From Smittium culicis (lineage: Eukaryota; Kickxellomycota; Harpellomycetes; Harpellales; Legeriomycetaceae), in assembly GCA_001970855.1 (NCBI GenBank), contig LSSN01005637.1, positions 1 through 16,118 on the forward strand: a stretch of DNA of 16,118 nucleotides, in the 5' to 3' direction. Positions 1 through 11,065 of the stretch are shown one piece after another (positions within the stretch are counted from its first letter, which is position 1; each line of letters begins with the position of its first letter). The translations under genes were made by a program, and so were the position numbers. Below the pieces are notes generated by a model. The model had not been told where the DNA came from. It saw nothing but the letters and a program-made list of their open reading frames with translations, and ran no database searches.

Positions 1-847
1 ATATAAATTGATTGCAAATACATTTAATTAATGGTCACTGTAAATTAGTATAATAATAATATGATCTGGACAATTGTATGTAACATTCAATATAAAACAG
101 TGTAGAATAAAAATCTGCGTGTTAAATTAGTCATCACAACTCATCTGTAGAAACTTATTGAGTGCATATCGCGAGGATGCTTTCCACCGCGACATATATT
201 GATTTTTTCAAAAGTTATTAGGAAATTTTTTAATATTATAATTAATTGAAGTTAATAAATTATTTAAAGTTATAAAATTTTATTTTCAATATACAAATAT
301 GTGGACGTGGGTTAGATTCCACAATGTCCTACATTCTAGATATATATTCTCTAGTTTATTTACATAGTAATAATTACAGGGTATGAATTATCTAGCTTAT
401 ACGTAGACTGAGCCCTTATACTTTTGCAATTTACCACAAATAGAAATTATCAATTTTTAGACTGTGCTAGCCTTTATATCTACTCCCCTTGGCAATTTAC
501 TATTCATAATTTTTATATTCTATGTTTGTAATTATGTTATCATTAGTTAATTATTATCAATATATGAAGTTGATGATGAAGATTGAAGTTTATTAGTTGG
601 ATTTAAACATTTATTGGAAAATATATGATTTAATAGTCATATTACCTGTATTTTTTATACACTTAAGCACCTAGACATACGGTCCAATGATATTTGCAGT
701 TTTGTCTTTGCAAATAATAACTTGCTAAGTTCAGATGCGTATAATGTATACTTAAAATTGAATAAGGACACGGTATAGCACTAAGGGATCTCGACAGTAC
801 TAGCATCACAGGATAATCTGTTAACATTCCCCAAAAATAATGTCTAA
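1..847. other. AT-rich leader with no recognisable gene
   Basis: Apart from the small CGCG hairpin, I see nothing in this stretch that I can name. Its 300-850 part is more GC-rich and less repetitive than the later desert, and one frame stays open for about 38 codons near 411-530. That length is expected by chance at this composition. It may be the decayed 5' part (LTR, leader, gag start) of the retrotransposon relic downstream, but no LTR pair or primer-binding site could be seen. Confidence 0.4.
170..191. repeat. CGCG-ended small hairpin
   Basis: CGCG at 170-173 pairs with CGCG at 188-191, and GGA inside it can pair with TCC, leaving a short TGCTT loop. ATAT flanks both sides. This is the first GC-rich spot in the left end. 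CCGCGA and TCGCGG recur near 2331 and 2399, so it could belong to the same decayed element, but no longer similarity is visible by eye. No function is assigned. Confidence 0.35.
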
Positions 848-1114
848 TCTAATTTGAGTAAGCTTTGGGGTGAACTTCAATCTGGGCACTACCTGGTGGT
901 TATACCTTTCTATAAATTCAACTGTCAAAGCGAGCGGCTACAGACTAAACCTTGTAGGTAGAATCAGACGGCCAATAACCATAGCTCCACTCTATTTCTG
1001 TTCAGAGCCCAAAATTTCTTACCCGTATCAACCCACAAACGCACCCAATTTATCTCCGAGGTGTCTAAAGTGGGAATTCAAGACACCACAGAATTCATAT
1101 ATGATGGTGCTTAA
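848..1114 (+). pseudogene. interrupted coding-like frame, possibly gag of the copia relic
   Basis: A frame of about 88 codons is open between a TAA at 845 and a TAA at 1112, with a single internal TAG at 959. That TAG could derive from a CAG by one C-to-T change. The stretch is among the most GC-rich of the window (28 of 60 bases in 1021-1080). Its predicted protein is soluble and mixed in composition, unlike the Leu/Ile/Phe/Tyr-rich frames of the desert. It lies on the same strand and upstream of the copia protease relic, where gag would be expected. I see no zinc knuckle and no sequence similarity I can name, so the gag assignment rests on position alone. An overlapping ATG-started frame (870-1118) is equally long and cannot be excluded as the true one. 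A chance open frame also remains possible. Confidence 0.25.
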
Positions 1115-1255
1115 CTAGGGGATTATTTCCCACACTAAAAAATCTTATTAATAGGTAAACACCTTGTGCGCTTTAAATAATTAGATCACTATAATGTGAA
1201 ATAATTTTACTGGCTAAGAGGGATAAACTCAATTTTCTAGGATCACTACTTGTGT

Positions 1256-1267
1256 GGAGGATCCTCC
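1256..1267. repeat. GC-rich perfect palindrome GGAGGATCCTCC
   Basis: This is a 12-bp perfect palindrome. It extends to a 20-nt hairpin (1253-1272) if two C residues are bulged on the 3' side, since TGT pairs with ACA. It lies between the gag-like frame and the protease relic. It may be incidental; no protein or element boundary could be tied to it. Confidence 0.4.
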
Positions 1268-1537
1268 CCACATAATCAAAACGAATCGAAGTCATAAGCT
1301 TGATCAGAGCCTAGACTTCATGACATTACTTTTACAATCAATTAGCATTTATTCAAGTGAAATTATACTATCAATTACTTTATAATAATATGAATTATAT
1401 ATATTTTTATATTGATATCCATATTTTTATAATTTTCAATTTAATGATAAGTATTTTTGATTTATTATTCGCATAAATTATATTTATCAGAATATTAAAC
1501 TATTCCCTTCATAAATGCATTCCCTTCTAGAGGTTGT

Positions 1538-1608
1538 GTCTCATCTACTACTTTCACTGCTGCTTATCCCTCAAAGAGCGATTATTCTAGATACAGGCTA
1601 ATTCATAT
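1538..1608 (+). pseudogene. copia-type aspartic protease active site, twice frameshifted
   Basis: From 1538 one frame reads about 16 codons ending in PSKSDY. A frame change gives LDTG (1587-1598), and a second change gives ANSY (1597-1608). Read together this is the copia retropepsin signature DTG-A-N-S-H, with Tyr in place of His, which a single CAT-to-TAT change explains. In the family the Asp of DTG is the catalytic residue that cleaves the Gag-Pol polyprotein, and the motif sits between Gag and integrase, preceded by a linker rich in Ser, Thr and Ala as seen here. Two indels within about 15 bases make the copy non-functional. I am fairly sure because the whole motif is recovered in order within a short span. 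Confidence 0.6.
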
Positions 1609-1825
1609 TATTTTTTTCGAAACACTCGAATAATTCCCGTCTTTATATTCTCTTATCATTTTCGAAAGAATTATTGCTCCTGACCCTACATATTATCCTT
1701 ACGTAATCATCCACACAGCTCAACTTAATTAGTAAGACATCTCATAGAGAGATGTATGCACAGTATCCGTCCGGCCATTACATACTTGAGAATATTGCTT
1801 TCTAATTCTCCAGCTCTACTTGTAA

Positions 1826-2202
1826 TTATTCTTCTTTACTAAAAAAGCTGCTCATCCTCACCCTACTACAATATTCTCGCTGTTACGGTCAATTCAGTCT
1901 ATTAAGGAATTAATTCAACATGAATTATCCTTGGCTAAACTAGGGTATGAATTTCCCAAAGACCTTGAGAAAATCATGGGATTTGATATTAGTATATACT
2001 CATAAAATCATACAATCAGGAAACCGCATATTCAATACTATCTCTCTGTTCTGGATAAGTTAGCATCATGGAACATCAAATTCTGTCGAAATACTAGGAT
2101 TCCACTCACACTTTCAAACTTGACGGTCATTATTTTCATTGCATTTGTATGGTACAAGAATAAGGACTGCATCAACAACATGCATGACTTTGTCTTTTGA
2201 TA
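1826..2202 (+). pseudogene. copia reverse transcriptase fragment (part after YVDD)
   Basis: The frame is open from 1826 to a TAA at 2003, then continues without stop to a TGA at 2198. The residues follow the copia pattern downstream of the catalytic YVDD: a helix reading IKELIQHELS, then F-x-KDL-x-x-I, then MGFDI, then HTI-x-x-PHIQYYLSVLDKL, then an Ile-Pro-Leu matching the usual TPL/TPM motif near 2105. In the family this is the palm/thumb segment of the enzyme that copies element RNA into DNA. The fingers, the YVDD itself and the RNase H domain are not recognisable, and the similarity fades after about 2110. The TAA at 2003 can arise from CAA by one transition. Orientation and frame are secure; the exact ends are not. 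Confidence 0.65.
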
Positions 2203-2280
2203 CAAGAAAAAAAACTGAAATTCATAAATACTTTGAAGCTGCAACAGTTAAAGATGCACTAAAATAAACCAATAATTCAA

Positions 2281-2313
2281 TCGGTCTTGTCAATGACAAT
2301 ATTTGAAGACCGA
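2281..2313. repeat. hairpin with 8-bp arms TCGGTCTT/AAGACCGA
   Basis: TCGGTCTT (2281-2288) and AAGACCGA (2306-2313) are perfect inverted repeats around a 17-nt loop. A second palindrome, TTGTCA-A-TGACAA, overlaps the left arm and loop. It lies just beyond the RT relic, so it may mark a decayed LTR or another element edge. I see no matching copy elsewhere in the window. Confidence 0.45.
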
Positions 2314-2366
2314 ACTTTTTGAAAAAGTGGCCGCGATCTGAAGGTATAATTTTTAATGCACGCTTC

Positions 2367-2446
2367 ATTCAAAATTACGACCCATAATTTTATTCTGAGT
2401 CGCGGAATTCAAAATTGAGACCGTAATATTCAAGCTATATTGCATT
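2367..2446 (+). repeat. two diverged 40-bp direct repeats
   Basis: ATTCAAAATT followed by a CGACC/AGACC block and TAAT/TAATA begins at 2367 and again at 2407, a 40-bp period. The first 22 bases match well and the remainder poorly. The block GAGTCGCGG lies between the two similar halves. The repeat is next to the hairpin at 2281-2313 and downstream of the retrotransposon relic, which is consistent with decayed LTR or subterminal sequence, but that is inference. Confidence 0.4.
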
Positions 2447-5400
2447 TTTGTAAAAAATGAAACTGAAAAATCATCATATGCAGTCACTATCTTAAACAAT
2501 CATCTTTTTTTAAATTTTTTGAATGACTTAAGGGAGCTTCAGCATAAAATTGGTAGAATAGTGATCGACTAACTCTATCCATTGAAATTTTATAAACCTG
2601 AAAAACTATGATTGTGCTTAAAATTTTAGAATTCTATAAAACGGTATTGATTAAGTATAGATCAATATCAATTCCAAGGCTACTATATTAATTTTATCTT
2701 ATCTAATTATTAAAATTGTTTAAAGGATCATTAATAATATTTCTAGAAATAAAAACCCAGATATTACTCATCATAATCTTGAATATGATTTATAAAAATG
2801 ACATATAATCTGTTTTTATACAACCATATTTGTATTATTTATAGGATAAAATTTTAATGATAAAACTGTTGATACTATTTATTCATATTTATTACATGTG
2901 CTATTATATGAAAATTTTGATTTTTATTATTTAATTTTATTGATTAATAAACATATTATAACTGTCAGCTCGATTAATATATAATTTTAGTTATTCTATA
3001 AAATTTTTACTAGATTATTATTTATCAATATGTATATACATCTTTCGTTATGATATTATTAAATTATTAAATTATTGTACTATATACTTCAGTCACTATG
3101 TAATGTATTTCAAACTTATATCATTATCATTTAATTAGTTAATACTATAATATATTGTTTATTCAGGAAAATTATAATTAATAATATTACTTTGATACTA
3201 TCTTTAAGAGTTTGGTAGAATAAGAAGTGAAATATATCAATTTTTTATTAATAATATATTATACATTTTATATAAGTTATAATTTTATATTATACTCCTG
3301 ATTAGTATATTTACTATTTTTAGATATTTCAAAATTGATATGACTAAAAAAATACAATAATTGTTTTAAATGGCAAGAATTACAACAAAAGGTTGCTAGT
3401 AAGAAAAAAATTCATCTACTTATTTGTGTTGATCTTTTTTTTTGAGATTTACTTTATTATCGATCTCTGAAATTTTTATAGCAAATATTTAAAAAAAAAA
3501 TTCATATAATTTAGGTCTTATTATAGTAAAATTTCAAGATATTTGTTAAAACCAATACTAATTATCATTAAAATTAACATTTATATTAGATTTAATAATA
3601 CATTTCAGATTATATAAATTTTTAATTTATTTACAAATTGATTGATACATTTCAGTAATTGTAAGAATTCAACTATTTAATTGTAATTATGAAAAATATA
3701 ATTCGGTATTAAAACTAGATTGTATTTTGTTTAAAAATTGATGTAATTAGTTTAAAAATTAATGATTTAATCTTCTTAATAATGAATAAATAATGTTTAA
3801 AAAACTAAATCGATATACATTTAATAATAAGTTAATATATTATTGCAATGTAATGACAATTTATAAGTTATAATACTTTAATAATTCTAATTGTACAAAA
3901 TTATGAAAATTTTAATCATAATATTGTAAAAGTTAAATTTTATTAAATTATAATTCTTCTATTAATTGTAATATTATTTATTTGCGTTTATATTAATGAA
4001 GCTGCATGATAATAAAAATATTTTTAATAAATCTAATCAATTTTATTCTGTATACTTGTATTGATTAGAGTAACCAGGTAATTTTTTATTCTATATATAA
4101 ATAAAAATTTCATTTTTTTAAACAGTTTTATTCAAAAAATTAATTTATAATTAAGATATTGAACTAAACCATACAATTATAATATAAAAATCAAATATAT
4201 TTTTAATAGTAGTTTAAATCAAAGTATTTTTGCCATAACATAAATTGCAATAATATCATTTATTTGAAACAAAGCTAATTGTATTATTAAAATATTATAC
4301 ATTTGATATATAAAGTTGTAACTAGTTTATATTATATGGCTTCCATGGCCTTAATTTTTTTTACAGAGAATTAAGTCATTAAATAATAGTACGCTAATAA
4401 TAATATTTTAAAGTAAAGTTTATAATTTATATTGAAATTAGATCAAGTAAAGTTTCCATTGTAGCTATATATCATAACTCTTAATTATTATGTGCATGAA
4501 TATAATGAAATTTGAAAATCTAAATTTTATTTTTGTAGGCATAATATTATTAATCAGATATTATATAACTAATTTTTATTTGAATTGTTAACATGTTCTA
4601 ACTCATTATAAAATATATTTTTTATTATTAAATTCTGTATATATATTCTGAATCTTATGTAATATTATTATTTAAAAATATTATAATAAGTTTTATTAAT
4701 TATAAAAAGATAGCTAAATAATTAAAATTATTATATTTGTATAAATATGATATAATTTGAAACTTATAGTATGCTTAGATAATACATTTTATCATATGAA
4801 TAAAATAAAATACCTTAATAGCTGTATACAAGTTATATTTTGTTCTTAAAATAATATTTATTGAAATATAGTTATAAATTATTATAAAATGACACAGTAA
4901 CACCACCTTGGACACGTTAAATGAATAATGGGTTAATAAATCATTATTTTCCAATTTAGATAAAATAAATTTTACATAAAATAAATTTCTTAATCTCTAA
5001 GATATGTTATATTTTTATTAGCTAATTATTAACTAATGAATATTATCATAACCAATTTGGTTAAGATTATTTAAATCAATATTGATAAATCGCTAGTTGT
5101 CAAATATGATCTATGATATATTAGGAATTATAAATTTTTCACAATAATTGATTATAATATCCATTGTCATAAATAATTGAGTATGTTTAAATTCATTTAA
5201 AATATATTCGATACTTAATATTATATAATATATTTGATATCTAATTATCATTTTATTTCATATTATTATAATATACCACTTAACTTTGGTTATATTGTAG
5301 TTGCAATTTTTTTTGCATAATTTAGGCTTTTCTTTGGTTTTACTAATAAAAGATACTAAGCATATAAATATAAGATGCCTCGAAAATTTCAGACATATCT

Positions 5401-6020
5401 ATTTAAATTTATGATAGTTTCAGTCAATATTAATCTTATTGACTATATCAAAATTGATTATTCAGCAGGATATATAAACCAAAATTTTAATTTGAATTGA
5501 TTATAGTTATTAAATTATATAGAATTATGATCATCTAGTAGACAATAGATTTAATTATAGTTTGGTGATAATACTATGCAATTATTTAATATTCAATATA
5601 ATTAATTATAAGCTTATAGTATTATTGAATCTCTATAACATTATAAAAATTAAAATACTATACAAATAATTTTTATAATACTATCAATTAGTATTTTTTT
5701 CATTTCATAGCAGATTTTTTTATTTAATCGAATTTAATAAATCAAAACTATACAGATCATATTTGTTAGTTGTGAGAAAATTGTAACATATGTCATACCT
5801 AACTATATAAATGGTTTATTTTGTTATTTAATGGCTTATTATATAACCTTTTGAAAAGATCTTGTAATTATATATAGTATCAATGCAATTTCTATGAAAT
5901 GACAAATATAAATTATTTGAACATATATCAGCTTATATTAGTATATTTAATAATGTATATTAAGTAATTTATAATAGTGACTATATTCTAGACAGTATTA
6001 TTCTGTTAAAATTAAATTAA

Positions 6021-6056
6021 ATTCTTATGTTTAAAAATATTTTTAAAACTTAGAAT
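6021..6056. repeat. 36-bp near-perfect AT palindrome
   Basis: The two 18-nt halves, starting ATTCT at 6021 and ending AGAAT at 6056, are complementary at 15 of 18 positions. The central 18 bases (6030-6047) form a perfect palindrome of the form TTT-A5-TAT-T4-AAA. Palindromes of this length can extrude as a cruciform. AT-rich DNA produces short palindromes often, but an 18-bp perfect core with extended arms is uncommon. Confidence 0.55.
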
Positions 6057-8370
6057 AAACAGAAAATTATGTTAATTGAGAATAAAATTGGTTTCTATTA
6101 TAAAACCAAATTAAACATTCCATTTTTAGACAAATGTAAATCAGAGAGCGGATTGTATTAATGTCATTATTTGAAGGTTTTCAAATATAAATTCCTTTAT
6201 TATATAATCTAAAGTGAGAAATAAAATTAAACAATAAATTTTTTAGACTAAATTTATCTGAGCTTACAAATTTTCAATTATTAGCTATTTAATGACTTAC
6301 AGATTCAATTAATTAATCAACATCTAATTTATAGTCAAAATGATATATATTTAAATTGGTGATTCTGTTTAATTTCAAAATCAGAGTTGATTTGATCAAA
6401 CCATATTGTATTTTACCTGAAAAAATTAACAATTGATTTTATATTTTTAATATGAAAATAATTACCGTGGATAATTAAGGTCAATTTATACTTCTTTATC
6501 ATTAGTAAACTCTTAATTATCAACATTAGTTTGATCTAAAATCTCTATTATGAATTATAATCGTTAAAAATTATCTTGGTTGAGATTTGAATCAATTATT
6601 CAATCATATACGTTTCGGTGAAAGTTTATTAATGTGTAACAGGACAATCTGCTATGATTTCTTGATTGTAATCCTTACTCGCCTTATAAACTTATTAATT
6701 TATGTATGTTTAAATGATGTTAACCTGAAATTTTTTAAGTGGTGTATTATACTCGCCATTAGTGTCTTATTGGAGTTTTTTTGCTTTTATCAGATATTCT
6801 ATCTTTATAATCTTTATTTTAAAAATATTTAGTTGCGCTCAATTAAATTAACAATTCCAAAATACAAAATATCCTTAATATTAAGTGAAGGCACATTATA
6901 TCATTAGCTTTTGGATGAATTTGGATATTTTATCTTCTTTTTATTTACTTATTTCTTTACTTATAAATAATAATTTATAAATTGATTAAAAATGACATTT
7001 TTTTCTTGATTTTTTTTAGCTTTTTTTATTTAAAAAATTTTGTGAGTTTTTCATAAATTAAAAAGATCATTTAATACTGATTTATGACTATTTGAAATTT
7101 AAATTTGTATTAATTTAAATATTGAAAACAGAGTTTTTAGTAGGATAATATCCGAAAATTATGGTATTTTATTAAGATTATATTATATTTTTAACCATTG
7201 ATAGGTTTTTTGTTGCATGTTAATTGTATATGTAAGATTTATTTTAATTTGTGCTACGATTTCTTATCAAATTTATAAAACTAAGCTGTATAATTTGGTA
7301 AACTATTAATTATTATATAAACTGTATAACACTAAACTATTATCTAACTCATTAGCCTAAACATCTATACAGAAAAAATACCTTATATGTCAAAATAAGT
7401 ATCTGGAAGAAATAAATAAACGGAAATATACATTATCAGTAGATAAAACCCTCATCAATTTGAATAAACTTCATTCGTATCTGAATGTTTTAGTGAAATA
7501 GGATTGATTCTCGTATAATTATATCTAAAATTTTCATAAATAATTGAAGATTATTTCTATTCAAATTAAATTATTTAAAATTCCATCTTTGTTTAAATAA
7601 TAAAAATAAATCATCTGAAGCATTTTTATATGCCAAAAATTTCAACTCTGTGTGCAAGTATCGATAATTGGGGTCCATAGAAAAACAGATACGTAAAAAA
7701 AGTCGATTTTCATTTCAATTTTATTAATACATTTTACAATATTTAATTTTAATTAATTTTTATTGTTTAATTATATTAAATTTATTATCTAATATTTTAA
7801 AACCAGTAGCTATAATTTTTAATTATACCAGGTTTCGATGTATTATATTATCAAATCTAATTAAATAATCTAATTTTATAATTATTTTTATATCTCATAT
7901 GATATTTCACAAATTTTTAGATTATGGAATTTAAATTTGTTATAGCTTATTTAAATATGATGATTATTTATTATAGAGTCAGCTTATTAAAATCTATATT
8001 GTCACTAATTTATATTATAACTTTTAAATAATATACGTTAATAATTTTGTTACATTTTGAATTTAGTTATGATCTGAACATTAAAGTATATAAATTTATT
8101 CAATCATTAAAATCTATTTACCTGTAAAAATTTGATTCTAATCTTTCAATTTAGTTTATAATTTGTAAATCCAAATAATATACAGTAAGGTTCTTTATAA
8201 AAGTAGTTGTCAATATTGATTTGTAAGACCTTTCGCATCTATATAATATGAATTCTAAAGTTCTATTTTCAACCAAAGATAAAATTTATAATTCGGATAT
8301 TTGGACTATATAATGTTATTATTTTTTAAAGAGATTTTAAAAAAAACGGATTGTAATAAATTATGAAAAA

Positions 8371-8399
8371 ATATTTTGAAATTGAAATATTCAAAATAT
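8371..8399. repeat. AT hairpin with 10-bp perfect arms
   Basis: ATATTTTGAA (8371-8380) and TTCAAAATAT (8390-8399) are exact inverted repeats around a 9-nt loop. No T-run or coding frame nearby suggests a terminator. This is structure only, with no function assigned. Confidence 0.5.
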
Positions 8400-10120
8400 C
8401 ATGGCAGACCTAACTCGAAAAATTATTAAAATAATCTCATTTCAAATAGGTGTTATTTATCCTCAAGAATTTAATATTACTGCTAATCAATAAAAAAATT
8501 ATATTAACTAATAATTTATATATTTTATAAGTTTTTTTTAATAGTATGTACATTATCAATAAATTTATTGTTTAAAAAAATAATAATAACGAATAATTTA
8601 AAGCTATCTTGATGTATACGCAATCTTGATATCAAAATCTCTGATATTATAATTCTTTTTAGTTTTTTTTTTTGCACTAAAAGAAAAATAAAATTTATAT
8701 TTAACTCACTCAAGTTTATTTAATCGAATATACTGTTTAATATATTCATTTATAATTGATGAAAATTAAACTTAACGTTATTTTTTCAATAAAGACTATT
8801 TAATTAACTTTAGTGACATTGGTGTACATAAATTTCAGGAAGCATTATCTAAATACTAAAATCAGATGACAATATAAAGGCGATTTATATTTTTAATGAA
8901 AAAATACTATAAAAGCCTCACTTATTTAATCCTGAGAATTTTTTAGCAATTTTTAGGGTAAAGAATCCACTTTTGATATTATGAAATAACCAAATTTCAA
9001 GTTTATACCACCTCTGAGAATTTGTTAATTGAATACATTCACAATTTATATTAGCTTTATAAATGTTCATTTTTCAATTATTCTGCAAAAATGTTGATTT
9101 TCAAATTAATTATTCTCAAAACTATAAGAAATATTTAATTAGTTTTTTGAAAGTCATAATTTTTATTTATACAAATTATAACACATTCTTAAAACTTAAG
9201 AGTGCCGCTAATTGTAGCTTTAATCTCCTTATAGCTATTCTTTCAGTGATATATTGTGTAATTGTTAGATCTATCATCTAATTTTCGTTTTTATATTTCT
9301 ACCATGTCGCAAAACCAGATAAATACCCTATTATTGATAATTTGATATTATAATATGCTACAAATTTTAGATGTGATGGCTTCACAACAGTTTGGGCTTT
9401 TAATATTGAAACTCTTATTCTCATAGTTTTCTAAAAAATATATGTGGTTTTATTTTTATTTAATTATATATAAAATTCTTATTTTTATAATTTAAGAAAA
9501 ATGAGATATCGAAATATTCAAATTTTATTATACATGTAAACATATAGAATTAATGTTAACATAATTCAATTTTTTATTGATAATTTTAATAAATTAATTT
9601 CCGTTTTTTTTATGAATTAATTTTAAAATATGTTTGTGTCATATTTAAATAGATCTAAATTTATTACTGCTATATATTTTTTATTTTTTATTTAATATTT
9701 TCATTTTAAATAAGATTTTTATCTCATTTTTAATTAATCATTATAATACAGGAGACATTTAATTAAAAAAAAATTTTAATTGTCCTAAAATAAATTTTTT
9801 TATGGATTTTTTACATTTAATTATTTAGATTAAACCCGGCTAAATTGATTATTAGGGATTTTTTGGTTCAGCTTTAAAGAAAATGTCTTTTTTAATTGAA
9901 TAAGAATTGTTATGATGAAATAGCTTCTTTGAGCAATCTGGTACAAGATATCTACTACCGATATATTTCCATATATAATTATTGGTGGTTGAAATTAATT
10001 AAGATATAAAAAATTAAAATTTATCGTTTTTTATTGTATCTAATAATATAATAAGGTTTTAAAACATAAAAATATAAATAAATAAAATTATAGTACTAAG
10101 CGAATCAAGTCCTTAACCAA

Positions 10121-10224
10121 AATTCTCTAATTCTCTAATTCTCTAATTCTCTAATTCTCTAATTCTCTAATTCTCTAATTCTCTAATTCTCTAATTCTCT
10201 AATTCTCTAATTCTCTAATTCTCT
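10121..10224 (+). repeat. microsatellite: 13 perfect copies of AATTCTCT
   Basis: The unit AATTCTCT is repeated 13 times without a single mismatch over exactly 104 bp, then breaks at CATAAA. All C residues are on the + strand, so the array is strongly strand-asymmetric (AGAGAATT on the - strand). Perfect identity means recent expansion or active homogenisation. It lies at the change from the uniform AT desert to the right part, where GC-richer islands begin. It is not coding: every frame carries stops just outside it. Confidence 0.95.
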
Positions 10225-10759
10225 CATAAACCTATTCTAGAATTTTCTAAAGCGATCAAGATTCATCTGATCAATATTTAATGAAATTTTTTTGACTCTA
10301 GATAGAATTCATCGATTTATAATAAATAAAAAACAGTTTTTATTCATATAAACTAACAGTAAAATTATTTGGCAATTATTTTTCAATAGTAGCTATAAAT
10401 TCTTAAATAATGTTCTATAATATTATATTCTTGTTTTTTCTTTTTGTTTCTATTTTATTTATTTTTTATTTCTTGTAATTCAAAAACCAAGTTCTGAAAA
10501 AATATAAAAATTTTATATTTCTGTTATTGAATTATTTTATCTATTAACTTGTATACTTTTATTATATAAATATTTCATAAATAATATAACTTGACTTTTC
10601 CTATCCTCCCTGGTGCCCTGACTATGAAAAGGCACTTATTTTTTCTATAGCTATATAGAATGTTTTAAAGGTAATCAGTTAATTTCTACTATAATAATTA
10701 TAGATCCCTGCTAAAAAAAGAATCCACGTTGAAAAATACGCCATAGAAATACAAAAATT
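10225..10759. other. AT-rich spacer with one small GTGCC hairpin
   Basis: No coding frame is recognisable. The only local structure is GTGCC paired with GGCAC around a 13-nt loop near 10612-10634, within a GC-richer patch beginning CCTATCCTCC. The rest is AT-rich, with runs of T and A. Confidence 0.5.
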
Positions 10760-11065
10760 ATGAAAATCCCAGTATTATTTTATTATTTGTTTTGGTATAA
10801 TTTTCATCTCTCGATTCTGAGTTGACATAGGTACGAGGTTACTGCTCTAACTAGGTTATTCAAGGTGACTAATTGAGGCTGATTTTTTGATACAACTTTC
10901 GAATCTGATCCTTCTCGCAATGGGAGTTTATTTTATATAAAGTTCTCCCGTATGTCATTTATCCAAAGTAATACAATATGCATTTAATTCGACTTGCAGC
11001 TAGAGAATAGGGTGACTGAAATGTACAAATATAATTATTACAGGCTTTTGAAGACCAGTTTTTAA
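10760..11065 (+). pseudogene. possible decayed small secreted-protein gene, family unknown
   Basis: From an ATG at 10760 the frame reads about 101 codons to a TAA at 11063, interrupted by TGA at 10823, 10874 and 10880 and TAA at 10985. The first residues (MKIPVLFYYLFWYNF) have the shape of a signal peptide: a Lys near the start, then a hydrophobic aromatic core. The remainder is polar and charged. GC is higher than in the flanks (40 of 120 bases in 10861-10980). The TGA stops could come from CGA and the TAA from CAA by single transitions, a pattern typical of decay. At local composition about seven stops are expected in 101 codons by chance, so four is only weakly low. I recognise no family, and the call could be wrong. 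Confidence 0.25.

Larger units (their letters stand above)
1538..2202 (+). mobile_element. degenerate Ty1/copia retrotransposon (pol remnant)
   Basis: Two separate pol signatures lie on the + strand in the correct order: an aspartic protease active site (LDTG then ANSY, 1587-1608) and the region that follows the YVDD motif of copia reverse transcriptase (about 1890-2110). In intact copia elements these sites are separated by the whole integrase and most of RT, roughly 2 kb or more. Here the gap is about 300 bases, so a large internal deletion is inferred. Frameshifts and in-frame stops show that the copy is dead. I could not identify LTRs, a primer-binding site, a polypurine tract or a target-site duplication, so the outer limits are unknown and the element may extend to about 300 and about 2450. 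The bases between 1609 and 1825 show no nameable domain in any frame. Confidence 0.65.
2447..10120. other. AT-rich gene desert
   Basis: About 7.7 kb of very low GC DNA (for example 9 of 60 bases in 3001-3060) with stops in every frame every 10 codons or so. The few ATG-started frames here (6587-6832 + strand, 8525-8713 - strand, 9063-9281 + strand) encode only Ile/Leu/Phe/Tyr/Asn/Lys-rich peptides with no family signature, and their lengths fit chance. I see no tRNA, rRNA or transposase. Hand counts of CA+TG against AC+GT on lines 3601, 3661, 5281 and 8041 gave 23 against 18, so the CpA/TpG depletion typical of RIP is absent in that small sample. The stretch is best described as intergenic or heterochromatin-like DNA. 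Confidence 0.7.

Noticed and set aside
565..640. TGATGATGA resembling a C box of a C/D snoRNA
   Set aside because: No D box (CTGA) at a suitable distance and no terminal stem.
870..1118. 82-codon ATG-started frame on the + strand
   Set aside because: It overlaps another equally open frame (848-1114) and shows no family signature, so I list the region once under the alternative frame and cannot decide between them.
2038..2244. 68-codon minus-strand frame
   Set aside because: It is the antisense of the copia RT fragment, which has real similarity on the + strand.
6587..6832. 81-codon hydrophobic frame with LLIYV..NDV
   Set aside because: It faintly recalls the YVDD site of copia RT, but the Asp pair is absent and no surrounding RT motif is visible; the length is compatible with chance at this composition.
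8525..8713. 62-codon minus-strand frame
   Set aside because: Ile/Leu/Lys/Asn-rich low-complexity translation with no motif.
9063..9281. 72-codon frame with a hydrophobic C-terminal segment
   Set aside because: The possible membrane helix is expected from T-rich DNA; no conserved motif and no supporting context.
10870..10925. TTCGAAT resembling a tRNA T-loop
   Set aside because: The flanking bases do not form a T-stem, and no anticodon or acceptor arm can be drawn.
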